A DNA stretch of 64,000 bases from Rhyacophila brunnea. Its lineage: Eukaryota > Arthropoda > Insecta > Trichoptera > Rhyacophilidae. The notes under the pieces were generated by a model. The model was not told the origin of the DNA, did no database searches, and saw only the letters and a list, made by a program, of their open reading frames with translations. Made by a program: the position numbers and the translations under genes. Where the stretch lies: NCBI GenBank assembly GCA_022495005.1, contig JAGYXB010000456.1, forward strand, positions 186,001 through 250,000, read 5' to 3'. Below, piece by piece: positions 21,610 through 32,434 of this stretch (position 1 is the stretch's first letter; each line of letters starts with the position of its first letter).

Positions 21610-22835
21610 GTACACCGCGTAACGAGAAGATAAAAGGTTAATTAAAAAATATTTATATTCAATATATACTTTAGTGAAAACTCCTAGCATATTCCCACGT
21701 AAATGTTGAGACGTCAATCACTAAACATAAAAGAAAACACAGAAATTGCTCCGATCTGAAAAGTGCAAATGCTGCAGTTTCAGCAGAGTAAATTTCTCAC
21801 GAATGTCATATTAAGAATAACAAGATATTATGATATTTCGTATTATGTTATGTGGGAACTTCAATTTATGAGATCAAAAATATCGCAAACTGTACACGAA
21901 ATATCATAGATCACTGCAATAAATTTTGCTGTAGTTGTTAACTGTTGCATGTTATAAATGTATAGCAAAACAACTGTATAGCATGTAGCTGAGAGGTTAA
22001 GGGTATTATGGCGCCGGGTTCGAATACGTAACTAGTGACACCTAAGACTATAGAACATCTAGATGCCACCCATTGCATTGCAAAATGAAGCTGCGTGCCG
22101 TGCGTTTGGTTTGTGGGCGAGCGAACGCATTCGTATACAAATGTTTGAGACCATAGACCATTTCGCTAGTGCTCGCCCAAAGTGCTCGCACTAGACGCTC
22201 AGAATTAAAATATAATTTTCTATTTTTTACGTTATATAGTATTTTTAAGCGGTCAAAATGCAACCATTAGGTAAAGATATCCATAATTTAAGTTATTTTA
22301 AAGAAACACTAGGTCACTTGATATTAAAATACATAATAATAGACAAATAAATTATTACGAACATATTGTATCAACTTACCTATGAAACGTAATACCATAT
22401 TCTTGCTTATCAGTACGGCTACCACATTTTAATACAACACACAGAACTATCTTTTCTACTTAATTAACTAAAAATATTTACCACTGACTTTATGTTTAAC
22501 ACAAAAAATAGCAATTTTAGCAACACGGTTATCGACGCTTAGTTAAGCAACAAACTAAGATTTGGCGGCGACACATTAGCAAACCATCTCCCACATCTGT
22601 AAACATTTTATCTTACTGTAGTGTCTAGCGCGTGTCGCAGAGATTATAAGGCAGTCAAAGTCAGCAAAGCATTCCAAAATGCTTCATCTGCCTTCCAACC
22701 ACAGGATTAAGGCACATTTTTCATCAATATGTACTTCTCTTCTGTATATGCTTTGAACACGTTGCACGTTATCATCGTATTTTCTACTATGCCTCAATAA
22801 ACAGTGTTCATTCTGACTATACCCCGCCTCCAAAA
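21610..22835. other. Intergenic, tRNA-like word, no gene seen
   Basis: A tRNA-like fragment at about 21985-22030 (GTAGCTGAGAGGTTAAGGG ... CGGGTTCGAATAC, plus strand) has box-A- and box-B-like words, too close for a tRNA gene. A 65-codon minus-strand frame at 22684-22881 reads like ordinary protein but matches no family I recognise, and its 5' part runs into a SINE. Confidence 0.45.
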
Positions 22836-22839
22836 ATCC

Positions 22840-22975
22840 TAACCACTTGCTCAACCCAATAGATCCAGTATCTGAGTCCAAACATAAAATGAGAAAGCAA
22901 CACGTGAATTCGTCAGGATTCGAACCCGAGAGCCATTACTGTATAAACCAACGCGCTACCACTCGCCCTTCGTGA
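22840..22975 (-). repeat. tRNA-derived SINE, partial copy 2
   Basis: It contains CCACTTGCTCAACCCAATAG and TCAGGATTCGAACCCGAG (box-B complement), the same arrangement as the copy at 23081-23335, but lacks the 3' end. Confidence 0.6.
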
Positions 22976-23080
22976 ATGCTATCAACTAATAATTTTATTA
23001 TTATTCAATTTATTAAGTGCAGTTCTCATACTATTTCCATTGTTTGTACATTCCAAAATATTATTCCATTTTTATTTTTC

Positions 23081-23335
23081 TTCTTTTCTTCCTTCGACCA
23101 TGTCCGATCCTAATAGGATCATAAATATGGGCACCCTCAGAGTGGATGTTTGTATTAAGTAACATATTTTGTTTTTACGAGAAATGGATGTCAGCCACTT
23201 GCTCAACCTATTAGGTACATACTCTGACTCATACACAAATTGAAAAACAATATGACATGTGTACTTGCCAGACTCAGGATTCGAACCTGGGTTCCACCAC
23301 GCTATAGGCCGACGCTTAAGTCGAAAGCTATCGTG
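23081..23335 (-). repeat. tRNA-derived SINE, copy 3
   Basis: On the minus strand: a head ending in CCAGGTTCGAATCCTGAG (strong box B), then the body TTTTTCAATTTGTGTATGAG and CATCCATTTCTCGTAAAAAC, then the 3' end CTATTAGGATCGGACATGGT. The adjacent plus-strand TTTTTATTTTTCTTCTTTTC is the complement of an A/G-rich tail. This is the most complete copy. Confidence 0.75.
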
Positions 23336-23460
23336 GGAGATTTTTTATCTGTGCATCGTAGTAAGCCACATATTTTGTTTTACATAACGTCAACATTAAT
23401 TGATGCACCAAGGCTCAATATGCATTGGTCCAAAAATCTTCCTAAGTGTTTTTTTAAGAG

Positions 23461-24165
23461 CGGACGTGCTCAGCGTGGATCAAAATGGAGCCTCTGTTCT
23501 ATTTTCAAAGCATGATTCTGGACATTCCTTAAACGTTGTAGATAATCTATTTATATAATTTTGAAGCCTTATTATCCTTTATGTTTATTTTAAACATTTG
23601 ATGACTGCATAAAGTATTTTTATTACATAAAATAGTATTCTTTTAAACCTCTCGCTCTAATGTTTTAGAATATAGTCATATTTCAGTAGATAACTGTGCA
23701 GTGGTGTTAAGATTTTTTTACATTTATTAATTTTTAAACGCATTTATAAAACCATCAGTATAATTTATATCGACATTATTTTAGTGAAATATTTACGATA
23801 AAAAATTATATTGATAATCTCTGTGATCACAAATTTGACAAGAATTGGGCATTTTATTATTCAAAAAATGGGCAAGATTAACACATTTGAAGATAATTCA
23901 AAAGATACTCATTATAAGCTATGTTTTTGACCATTCAAGTGTGATAAACATCCTACGAATAATGATTGCTTTATAATAATTATTGACCTAAGAATAAGGT
24001 AGTGTTTTTTTTAATATACGCCATTTCTTTTGGCATTCCCCAGTGGTTAAGCTACAACATACGGCCGTAGCCATAAATTGACAAGCTATAATTGAAGTAG
24101 GGAGTAAAATGATGTTAACGCGCGTGTTTGAACATGTACCGTTTTAAAAAAAAATCTGTTAGGTA
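23461..24165 (+). repeat. Half copy of the palindromic element family
   Basis: It matches the left arm of the 24695-26085 palindrome from (G)GAC(G/A)TGCTC through GATCTATTTATATAATTTTG to AACATGTACCG and part of the loop (about 24141-24165, ending CTGTTAGGTA). Beyond the loop the sequence is unrelated, so the second arm is missing. Compared with the palindrome it has the variant start CAAAATGGAGC, shared with the copy at 32346-34591. Confidence 0.85.
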
Positions 24166-24694
24166 TCCAACATTCCAGCCGTTCTCACAGAAATTGTCTA
24201 CGCCTCACTGCCACACGCAACTACTAAACGTAATAATGTTGGTTATAAAATAAGATGAATAATTACAAAACATTATTATGTTATATAATAGATTGAAGCA
24301 AAAAAATATTGTCTATGAAGCAGTGTTTTTGCAATATTGTCTGCGGGAATGCTGTGTCATGAATTATTGGCCATTTTATTTGATATATTGTGCAAAACGA
24401 AGATAATAATACGAGATTATGAATGAATCTTTGTAATATTAATGGAATGAAATGACTTTCTTTGCGTTTGCTTGTTCTAGTTTTTCTTCGAAATAAATAT
24501 AAATATTATGAGGTTTCATGCAACTTTTAATATACGCAAAATAAAAGATAATTAATAAAATATTTTTTAAAGATTATAATTCTATCGAACTGTGTTTAGT
24601 GAATATCATAGTGCATAGCAAGGAAAAAGGGTGTAATCCACACAAATCAAATTTTACAACATTTTTTTATGGTTTTCGGTCAAAGTATAAATAT

Positions 24695-26085
24695 AGGGGG
24701 GACATGCTCGTCGAAGGTCAAAATTGAGTTTTTATTGTATATTCAAACCATGATCCTGGACACTCCTTAAACGTTGTAGGTGATCTATTTATATAATTTT
24801 GAAGCCTTATTATCCTTTATAGTTATTTTAAACATTTGATGACTGCATAAAGTATTTTTGTTACATGAAATAGTATTCTTTTAAACCTCTCGCTCTAATG
24901 TTTTAGAATATAGTCATATTTCGGTACATAACTGTGCAGTAGTGTTAAGATTTTTTACGTTTATTAATTTTTAAACGCATTTATAAAACCATTAGTATAA
25001 TTTATTGCGAGATAATTTTTGTAAAATATTCACGATAAAAATTATATTGATAATCTCTGTGATCCCAAATTTGACAAGAATTAGGCATTTTATTATTCAA
25101 AAAATCGGCAAGATTAACACATTTGAAGATGATTCTAAAGATATTTGTTATAAGCTATGTCTTTGACCATTCAAGTGTGATAAACATCTTATGAATAATG
25201 ATTGCTTTATAATAATTATTGACCTAGAATAAGGTAGTGTTTTTTTGAAATACGCCATTTCTTTTGTCATTCCCCAGTGGTTAAGCTACAACATACGGCC
25301 GTAGCCATAAATTGACAAACTATAATTGAAGTAGGGAGTAAAATGATATTAACGCGCGTGTTTGAACATGTACCGTTTAAAAAATAAATAAAAAAAATTC
25401 GGTTAGGTACATGTTCAAACACGCGCGTTAACATAATTTTACTTGCTACTTTAATTATAGTTTGTCAATTTATGGCTACGGCCGTATGTTGTAGCTTAAC
25501 CACTAGGGAATGACAAAGGAAATGGCGTATTTCAAAAAAACACTACCTTATTCTTAGGTCAATAAATATTATAAAGCAATCATTATTCATAAGATGTTTA
25601 TCAGACTTTAATGGTCAAAGACATAGCTTATAATAAATATCTTTAAATCATCTTCAAATGTGTTAATCTTGCCGATTTTTTGAATAATAAAATGCCTAAT
25701 TCTTGTCAAATTTGGGATCACAGAGATTATCAATATAATTTTTTATCGTGAATATTTTGCAAAAATTATCTCATAATAAATTATACTAATGGTTTTATAA
25801 ATGCGTTTAAAAATTAATAAATGTAAAAAATCTTAACACCACTGCACAGTTATGTACCGAAATATGACTATATTCTAAAACATTAGAGCGAGAGGTTTAA
25901 AAGAATACTATTGTATGTAACAAAAATACTTTATGCAGTCATCAAATGTTTAAATAACTATAAAGGATAATAAGGCTTCAAAATTATATAAATAGATTAT
26001 CTACAACGTTTAAGGAGTGTCCAGGATCATGGTTTGAAAATACAATAAAAACTCAATTTTGACCTTCGACGAGCATGTCCCCCCT
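24695..26085. mobile_element. Giant palindrome (foldback-type element) with TAT duplication
   Basis: Two arms of about 685 bp, inverted and nearly identical by eye, meet at a loop of about 30 bp (about 25376-25405). The outer ends are AGGGGGGACATGCTCGTCG and its exact inverse. TAT flanks both sides (24692-24694 and 26086-26088). Each arm ends centrally in GTGTTTGAACATGTACCG. There is no unique central gene and no coding frame. The structure is that of a foldback element. Any transcript crossing it would form a hairpin of several hundred base pairs. Confidence 0.88.
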
Positions 26086-26559
26086 TATGGTTAAGTCATT
26101 TTTCCCACGTCGCTTCCTTCTTTTTTTTAATTGTAAGCTAAATTTAAATTATAATTCGGCATTTGCAGGTTACATCCTTTGGACACAATGTGTATTTAGT
26201 CATGTACAACGTTATTATTCAATAAAACCTTTTCCCTTTCTAAACTCGATATCATATTTTCTGTCTGATACTGCTCGATATATTGTGAGCAAATGTGTAT
26301 GGTACTTAGTGTATGACAATAAGTTTTATTTATGACATAGATTTATTGTACATTTATTTAATAACTTTTAATTTATTTGTATCATCTTTTGCCATCAGTT
26401 TTTACATGGAGGTTTTGTTCTTGACTTAGATTGTTAAAAGGTTAAAACATAATATGTATTGACTATATTCCTGATAACATTCATTTTAATATATTCATTT
26501 TACATTAATTACATTAATGTATCTGAAAACATATGTAAATTTAACTAACCTATTTTTGT

Positions 26560-27050
26560 TTTTTAATGTAAAAAGTACTTACTCCAAATACTTGACTAGG
26601 TTCAAATACTTGGGGACCACAATTGCCGACGACGGCGGTCTTTCCAGTGAACTTGGAACCCGCATGGGTGTGGCGGGTGTTCATTCAACTAACTTTGAGT
26701 CTCATGGATGCCAAGACTGTATTTTGTGAGGACCAAAAAATGTAGTTTGTTCAACCCGCGCGTGCTACCTGTATGGCTGTGAGACGTGGCACATTAGCAG
26801 TGATTGAAGTAATCACGAAGAGACGCTTCACGTGGCTGGGACATGTATCCGAGATACCGCCAGAGAGTGCGATACTTCGTACTCATGTAGCACAACCTCA
26901 ATGGTCCTGTAGCCCTGCAGCGAAAAGCGACCTAGGCCTTGCGGTTCTGACATGGCGCGAGTGAAGAGAGTTGGCGATGAACCGCGGGAAGTGACGGGAA
27001 CTTGTGCTTACCATCTGCCCCAACGCTAAGGCGTGACAGGGTAAAAGAAG
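26560..27050 (+). pseudogene. Non-LTR reverse transcriptase C-terminal relic
   Basis: Translation in changing frames shows FKYLGTTIADDGGLSSELGT near 26590-26660, TKKCSLFNP near 26730, YLYGCETW near 26765-26790, and ITKRRFTWLGHVSEIPPESA near 26810-26870. FKYLGT...DG, LYGCETW and RWLGH are the ordered C-terminal landmarks of insect RTE/CR1-like LINE reverse transcriptases. Several frameshifts and stops are present. GC content is higher here than in the surroundings. The 63-codon frame at 26773-26964 is part of this relic. Confidence 0.75.
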
Positions 27051-27059
27051 ACGCAAAAT

Positions 27060-28100
27060 TTAATTAATTTAGCATCAATTACTGTCATTGCTTGCGTGTG
27101 AAGTGGGCAAGCTAAATGTTATTATTTTAATCATATTCCACTCTTTTGCAATATTAAATTGATTACCAAATAGCAAATTTTACTCAACACCACGTTAATT
27201 AAAAAATCGGTTGCTATCTTCAGGAAAACTGGAGACAAAATTGTGAGAATAAAATCATAATTTAAAATTTAGATTTTTTTTCTGCAACAATATTGGTATA
27301 ATAAAATCAATACCACAATATAGAGTTTTAAAAAAGATTATTTGAAAACGTTTGTAAAATATTAATTGCGAACTGAAATAAAAACCGTATCTGGCAGGCA
27401 TCGTATGTCTAAGCAATGTGTGTTGGATTGATTAGAAATTACCAATGTGGGCCACTTCAAAAATACTTCACTAACAATAATTATTAATATAAATAGTTTC
27501 CACGCTGGAATCTGGATGTTGAGAAAAAAATATTTATACAAAAATACACAATAGCAGATCACCAGCTATAAGTTTGTTTGGCGTATAAAATGTTACGTAA
27601 TTTCTCACAAAATGTGCGTAATTACATTATATATAGGTAATATAAACTGTTATAAAATCGAATGAAATAATAATCTATTCTAGTCAAAATATTTTCAACA
27701 TTGTTAATAGCTTTGATGGGGAATATATTCATATTTCAACGAAATATCATTAAATCTGAATGAGACAATTCGAACATCAATATGGTAGATAATGAATATT
27801 CATCAATTTTAAACAATATATTATTTGTGTCAATTTTACAAATAGCGCATGTAGTGGAGTAGTGAATAGATATTTTTTCATTGGCTCTATAATCAGGCGA
27901 GTATTTTGAATACCTCCTGAAGGATTTATTATTAACAGTTATTAAAATAAATAAATATATATATATATATTTTTATTTAAATAAATAATAAATAATTAAA
28001 ATCTTTAATTTTATATTATTCACGAATTGTTTGTTGAATTGTTTTCAAATATTGTTTATTGATTGTTTTTGTTTAATATACTTTATAATATGTTATATTA
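27060..28100. other. Intergenic with short AT microsatellite
   Basis: AT-rich DNA with TA repeats near 27955-27970. No gene supported. Confidence 0.5.
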
Positions 28101-28114
28101 TAGATACAAAACGT

Positions 28115-28255
28115 CTGTAAGGTAGACCTAGAGGCCGCTAAATCGATGAAATGATAAAGTTCTGCGGAAGTACGTGGCAACGCAACGCACAGGAATCAGC
28201 CTGGAGAGGCCTTCATCCAGCAGTGGATAGATTCAGGCTGATGATGATGATGATA
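28115..28255 (+). pseudogene. RTE-like LINE 3' end with GAT tail, fragment
   Basis: It reads IDEMIKFCGSTWQRNAQES and, after a frameshift, AFIQQWIDSG with a stop, followed by GATGATGATGATGATAA. The same C-terminal block ends the copy at 28809-29112. A short trinucleotide tail instead of poly-A is typical of RTE-type LINEs. Only the last 50 or so codons remain. Confidence 0.75.
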
Positions 28256-28324
28256 AGTTGAAAAGTCTTTCTTTTTAAATTTATTTAAGGGCTTTTGATT
28301 TTTACACTAAGTAAACATTTGGGT

Positions 28325-28650
28325 TCCTTGAATTTTTGCTTAAGGCTATCTCAGTTGAGGCATGGTCTAAAAATATCGTGGCTAGGCGATGCGTCGATTG
28401 TGCAAATGACGCGTGCCGAACGAAATATAATTTGTCATATAAATCCAACATGCGTCCATTTAATGTTCTGTTTATTGTTATATTAGTAACAATAATAATA
28501 TATTCATTGACATGTTTTCTTTTTAAAGTAAATGGGTAACGTTTTTTAGTATCTCTACACGATTTAAGAAATAATACCCCGTCGCCATCACGAAACAAAT
28601 TGACGTGTTCACAGCTCGACTTATGCTCTCCGATTGCCAGCGAATCCAAA
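28325..28650 (+). repeat. Dispersed repeat family K, copy 2
   Basis: Contains CTCAGTTGAGGCATGGTCTA, GTGGCTAGGCGATGCG, GACGCGTGCCGAACGAAATA, TTCATTGACATGTTTTCTTT and GACGTG. It is the inverse of the copies at 6987-7360 and 42870-43411, and in the same direction as 59245-59590. The 67-codon frame here with a hydrophobic C-terminus is open only in this copy. Confidence 0.7.
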
Positions 28651-28808
28651 ATTATGCTTTTAAATTTTAGGGACCGTACATTTGTTAATCGTTTATGTAG
28701 TTATTTTATCCGTGTTATTTAAATATCTTTATGATAACTGAATATAAGTAAACTTAATATTTATGTGCATGTAGATATGTATATTATATTATGTAGGTAT
28801 TATATTAC

Positions 28809-29112
28809 GAATGGGTTAGGAAGCAGACAGGAGTATGCGATGTAATAGCCAAACAGCTGAAATGGAGATGGGCAGGGCACATTGCTCGCCGAAAGGACGG
28901 CCGCTGGACAAATGCCGTCATCCAGTGGTACCCAAGGGGCACAAAACGGCCACAGGGTCACCTTAAAAGCCGCTGGATTGACGAACTCGTAAAGTTCGGC
29001 GGAAATACGTGGCAGCGAACGACACAGGATCAAGAGAATTGGAAGGAAGGAAGCTTGAGGAGGCCTTCATCCAGCAGTGGATTGACCCCGGCTGATAATG
29101 ATGATGATTATG
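28809..29112 (+). pseudogene. RTE-like LINE ORF C-terminus and 3' tail
   Basis: The open stretch begins EWVRKQTGVCDVIAKQLKWR, continues WAGHIARRKDGRWTNAVIQW and YPRGTKRPQGHLKSRWIDEL, then VKFGGNTWQRTTQDQENWK. A 1-nt frameshift near 29050 leads to LEEAFIQQWIDPG and a stop at 29093-29095, followed by ATGATGATGATTATG. WAGHIARR.DGRW and W.DEL are conserved in the C-terminal region of RTE/Jockey-like reverse transcriptases, and the GAT tail points to RTE type. The copy is heavily 5'-truncated. The minus-strand frame over it is an antisense shadow. Confidence 0.85.
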
Positions 29113-29114
29113 TA

Positions 29115-29955
29115 AGATGCGATTTTTTTGTCGCTGCCCTTGGCGCTAAAATACCTTGCTACGCTCCTGCTAACGAACTTGAATGGATGCATTGCGCACG
29201 CGGCGAATGTCAATCGTCAAACCATCCGGAACGCGAAACTAAAACTACATTTAAGTATGCCAATACATGTAACGCACTAAATAATTAATAGCTATGCAAT
29301 TTCGTAAAGATCCGTTATTTCATTGTTAACCTATCATCATATTCAATGCGGTGATGATGATAAAAAACTCAGCGACGGTGTGAATATAATTATCTAACTA
29401 CCGGTTCTAAATTAAAACTCGTGTAGGCATCGACTGGTAATGTCCGATCAGTTTGATCTCTACTAACGTGACTTGGAAGGGGACTGACAGGTCGGAGAGT
29501 ACGGTCATGATTGGCAAAGTAAACGGTAAACGAAGAAGCACACACACTTAAGCAACGATTAAAAATAATGAACTAATACCTTCTCACACTTCGATGTTTC
29601 TGGAACTCTTCCAAGAGATGGAACCATAGGCACATGAGATAGGCATTATCAAAATTCATACTATATTATAATATTGAAACATGGATGGATAATTAATTAT
29701 GTGTTTAATGGCCCACATTTATTGAGACATCAATTATTATCAGAAAGAGACATCATGTCAAGTCATCTGATTTATATTTCCTTTAATAAAAAATGATGTA
29801 CACCTTACAAGCACTGTGTTTAGGGACGTACCTATTTCTCCAAACAAGATCCAACCCACACGTGTGTAATTCTGAGAAATTTCATTTTTTGACTATAGAT
29901 TAATTGAATATTATCTGTAATTATTTTTAAATTTTATTAAATTATCAGATGTTTA
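29115..29955. other. Intergenic, no gene seen
   Basis: Nothing supportable. The segment from about 29827 (TATTTCTCCAAACAAGATCC) and its inverse at about 30376 (GGATCTTGTTTGGAGAAATA) form an inverted pair around the tRNA-module element. Confidence 0.5.
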
Positions 29956-29970
29956 AATTAAATAATCACA

Positions 29971-30283
29971 TTATATAATTTAGAAAAACACTAACTGAGA
30001 GAGTATATCACAACCAATAGAAAAAAACTTTTTATGAAAAAAGTAAGCCAACCGGTCGGGAATCGAACCCGGTATTTCCAACGGGTAAACGCCCCAAACT
30101 CGTCGCATTCAACCATTATGCTACGGAAGACATACTAATGACGAAAATATTTAAGCTATTGGCTATTAAATACCTACCACTCAGCGCTCTTCGAAATCAT
30201 GTTCTAAATTATATAATGTTCAATAATCAGAATGATATATTCTTAAATCTTGTGAATTATTCGTTTGAATAAAAGAAATAGTT
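29971..30283. mobile_element. tRNA-module inverted-repeat element with 15-bp duplication
   Basis: A 313-bp member. The left short arm is TTATATAATTTAGAAAAACAC. The right long arm runs TAAATTATATAATGTTCAAT, then GTGAATTATTCGTTTGAATA to GAAATAGTT. An identical 15-bp direct repeat AATTAAATAATCACA lies directly outside both ends (29956-29970 and 30284-30298). The element end itself has a TTAATTA-like sequence, so a few bases of that repeat might belong to the element. The tRNA-like module lies at 30052-30126 (minus). Confidence 0.8.
30052..30126 (-). repeat. tRNA-like pol III module, best-preserved copy
   Basis: The minus strand reads CCGTAGCATAATGGTTGAAT (box A), then after about 30 nt CCGGGTTCGATTCCCGACCG (box B in a closed T arm). 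The box spacing is that of a tRNA. The 5' CCG and 3' CGG could pair as a short acceptor-like stem. The anticodon arm does not form clearly. I read it as a tRNA-derived internal promoter rather than a tRNA. Confidence 0.7.
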
Positions 30284-30572
30284 AATTAAATAATCACACA
30301 TCATATTTTTTTAAATCAATTATTGTCTCTCAAAAATTGAATTTTTTCATAGTGCTATAAATACGTTTGGGTTGGATCTTGTTTGGAGAAATACAGAAAA
30401 ATTGGATAAAACTTAAGCTGTTCGGAGGGGGCAAACTGTTATCTTCATGAAAAGCGAACCGGTGCACTTTCAAACTTCATTATCTCTGTGTAATTTATAG
30501 AGTTACTCTATTTAAATGCCGACAGTATTGTAAACAGTAATATTTATTGCTAAATACAGTGGAGGTTGTTTA

Positions 30573-30715
30573 AAACAGATTTTGTTTTTTTACGAGAAAT
30601 AGATGTTAGCCACTTGCTCAACCTATTAGAACAATACTCTGACTCAAACACAAATTGAAAAACAATATGTGTATTTAAGCAACGTTTAAACCGCTCGGAT
30701 ACCGTGGGCGTAAAC
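30573..30715 (-). repeat. tRNA-derived SINE, copy 4
   Basis: It shares TTTTACGAGAAATAGATGTT, AGCCACTTGCTCAACCTATT and CAAACACAAATTGAAAAACA with copy 3. The tRNA-like head is degraded and the 3' end with the CATGGTCG motif is missing. Confidence 0.65.
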
Positions 30716-30724
30716 TACTCTACT

Positions 30725-31425
30725 CGATAATTAAAAAAAAAATGATCCGGCTCAGAAAAATGCGTTAGATATTGGAAATCATTCGCTTACCATCGTTTAT
30801 TGCTAATTTTCATATCACACATAACACACAAAGTACACGATAGTACTAGAGCTATTTTTCTTCTTCCGGTAACTACTGTCTAATTTTTAAGAATCACCCC
30901 CGAAAATGGATTTGCATTCTTTCAACAACCGGTATGTTGTTCGTTGTGAGATCCGTTTGTTAAATTATCTTTACACCATCACTAATCTTTGTTATATCAG
31001 TATTAATTATTACAGAGGTTCATCAAAAGTAATCAAACAATTTATTTCGGCCGGTATTGCCGCAGCGAATCCGCTAATTTCGCTGAAGAGCGTAAATCCG
31101 CAGATTGTGTGTATGCACAGCCCAACGAAATAATAATTTAATTGATCCCCATTGTAATCAACAGCTAACAAACGTCCGAAAGGAATTGGGATTGCGTTGT
31201 GTAAATATCTGTTTTTTTTATTATCATTCGGGTCTCGGGGAAAAAGTCAATTTACTCTGGGCTTTTTTTTCATAACAAGCGTGTCATAATAAATACACGT
31301 GTACCTACGTGTGCTCATTTTGTCGAAGTTAATCCGAAATGATTCAAATAAAACCCTTTGTCAAATAGAATAATATTTACATTAATGAAACCAGTGTTCT
31401 TTTGTTTATAAAATATAATAAAAAT
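30725..31425. other. Intergenic, no gene seen
   Basis: The 75-codon frame at 30906-31133 has an ATG but no motif and no splice or promoter context that I can support. Confidence 0.5.
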
Positions 31426-31436
31426 ATACATTGTGA

Positions 31437-32101
31437 CAATAGCGGCTCGATGACTATATAGGTGTTGGGGTTTAGCCATTAATTATAAAATATACTTACA
31501 TAAATACTTATATTAGGTATATATTATGTACCAAGCTAGTAGCTACATGTATAATAATATGATTATCTAAGTCGTTACTTAATCACATCTAAAAATCGTG
31601 CTTAAAAATAATAATTATTATAGAATTACCATTATCAGTTTTGAACAACGACATACAGCGAGCGTTTATACTAACCTAGAGGTCTTTTGATTCGCTCTCC
31701 AGTATGCGTATATTAACGCTAATGTATTCACGTCCTTTGTAGAATGACATTTGTACCGCGGCGACGGGATAGGATTGAGTGACCCAGGTCAGCAAAAAAT
31801 AGACGCCATAGCTTTCTTAATTTTTTGTATATTGTAGATGTCGCCGTGAAATAGGGCGTATTTAATTTAAATAATAATGTACCGCGTCACTATCATTATG
31901 TAATTACATAATTTACAAACATTATTATCTAGACAAAATTGCGACCGGTTTAGATGGATATAATAAATTAAATATTTAATTTAATTATGTAATTAAGTAG
32001 GTATATTATGACAATGGTAAAAATATCGGACGTGTATTTTTGACATGATAACTATATTGTGGAGATGGTCCCTACGAACCCTTACGGTAGAGTCGCCCCT
32101 G
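31437..32101. mobile_element. hAT-type MITE (CAGKGGYGGCTC family), copy 1
   Basis: A 665-bp element that starts CAATAGCGGCTCGATGAC, a mutated form of the start of the copy at 38203, and ends GGTAGAGTCGCCCCTG. The 7-mer ATTGTGA flanks both ends (31430-31436 and 32102-32108), the remnant of an 8-bp duplication. The two copies share most of their length, including CATACAGCGAGCGTTT and AAATAGGGCGTATTTAATTT. No coding sequence. Confidence 0.85.
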
Positions 32102-32434
32102 ATTGTGAGAGAACAAAGGTACAGAATTCCCCAGCTCGTTATCAAAAGTAAACTTAGCCAAGGAAGTCAACTATGATTTACAACCAAGATGAATGTGTCT
32201 TGTAATGAATTATTAAGTAATTATGATTTTATTAGATACTCGTAGATAAGAAGGCGCACACAGATTACGAAAAAAACGATGACACGTCTTACCACGATAT
32301 GGAAGAATTGGGAAATTTTAATTGCTTATGCAAACATTAGTGTTACGGGCCCACATGCTCAGGGTATATCAAAATGGAGCTTTTATAGTATTTTCAGAGC
32401 ATAACCCTGGACATTCCTTAAACGTTGTAGATAA

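Larger units (their letters stand above)
29827..30400. repeat. Inverted pair enclosing the tRNA-module element
   Basis: The left arm has TATTTCTCCAAACAAGATCC and CAACCC near 29830-29860. The right arm has GGGTTGGATCTTGTTTGGAG and AAATA near 30369-30393. This suggests that the tRNA-module element (29971-30283) is itself inserted into an older inverted-repeat element of about 570 bp. Inner matches were not traced further. Confidence 0.6.

Noticed and set aside
22684..22881. 65-codon minus-strand frame that reads like a normal protein segment
   Set aside because: No family recognised, overlap with a SINE at its upstream end, and no splice sites or second exon that I could support.
28336..28539. 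67-codon frame with a CxxC-like N-terminus and a hydrophobic C-terminus in repeat family K, looking like a small membrane protein
   Set aside because: The equivalent positions in the other three copies contain stops or indels (for example TCATAA in the copies at 59245 and 6987), so there is no sign of coding conservation.
28800..29033. 77-codon minus-strand frame
   Set aside because: Antisense shadow of the RTE-like LINE tail on the plus strand.
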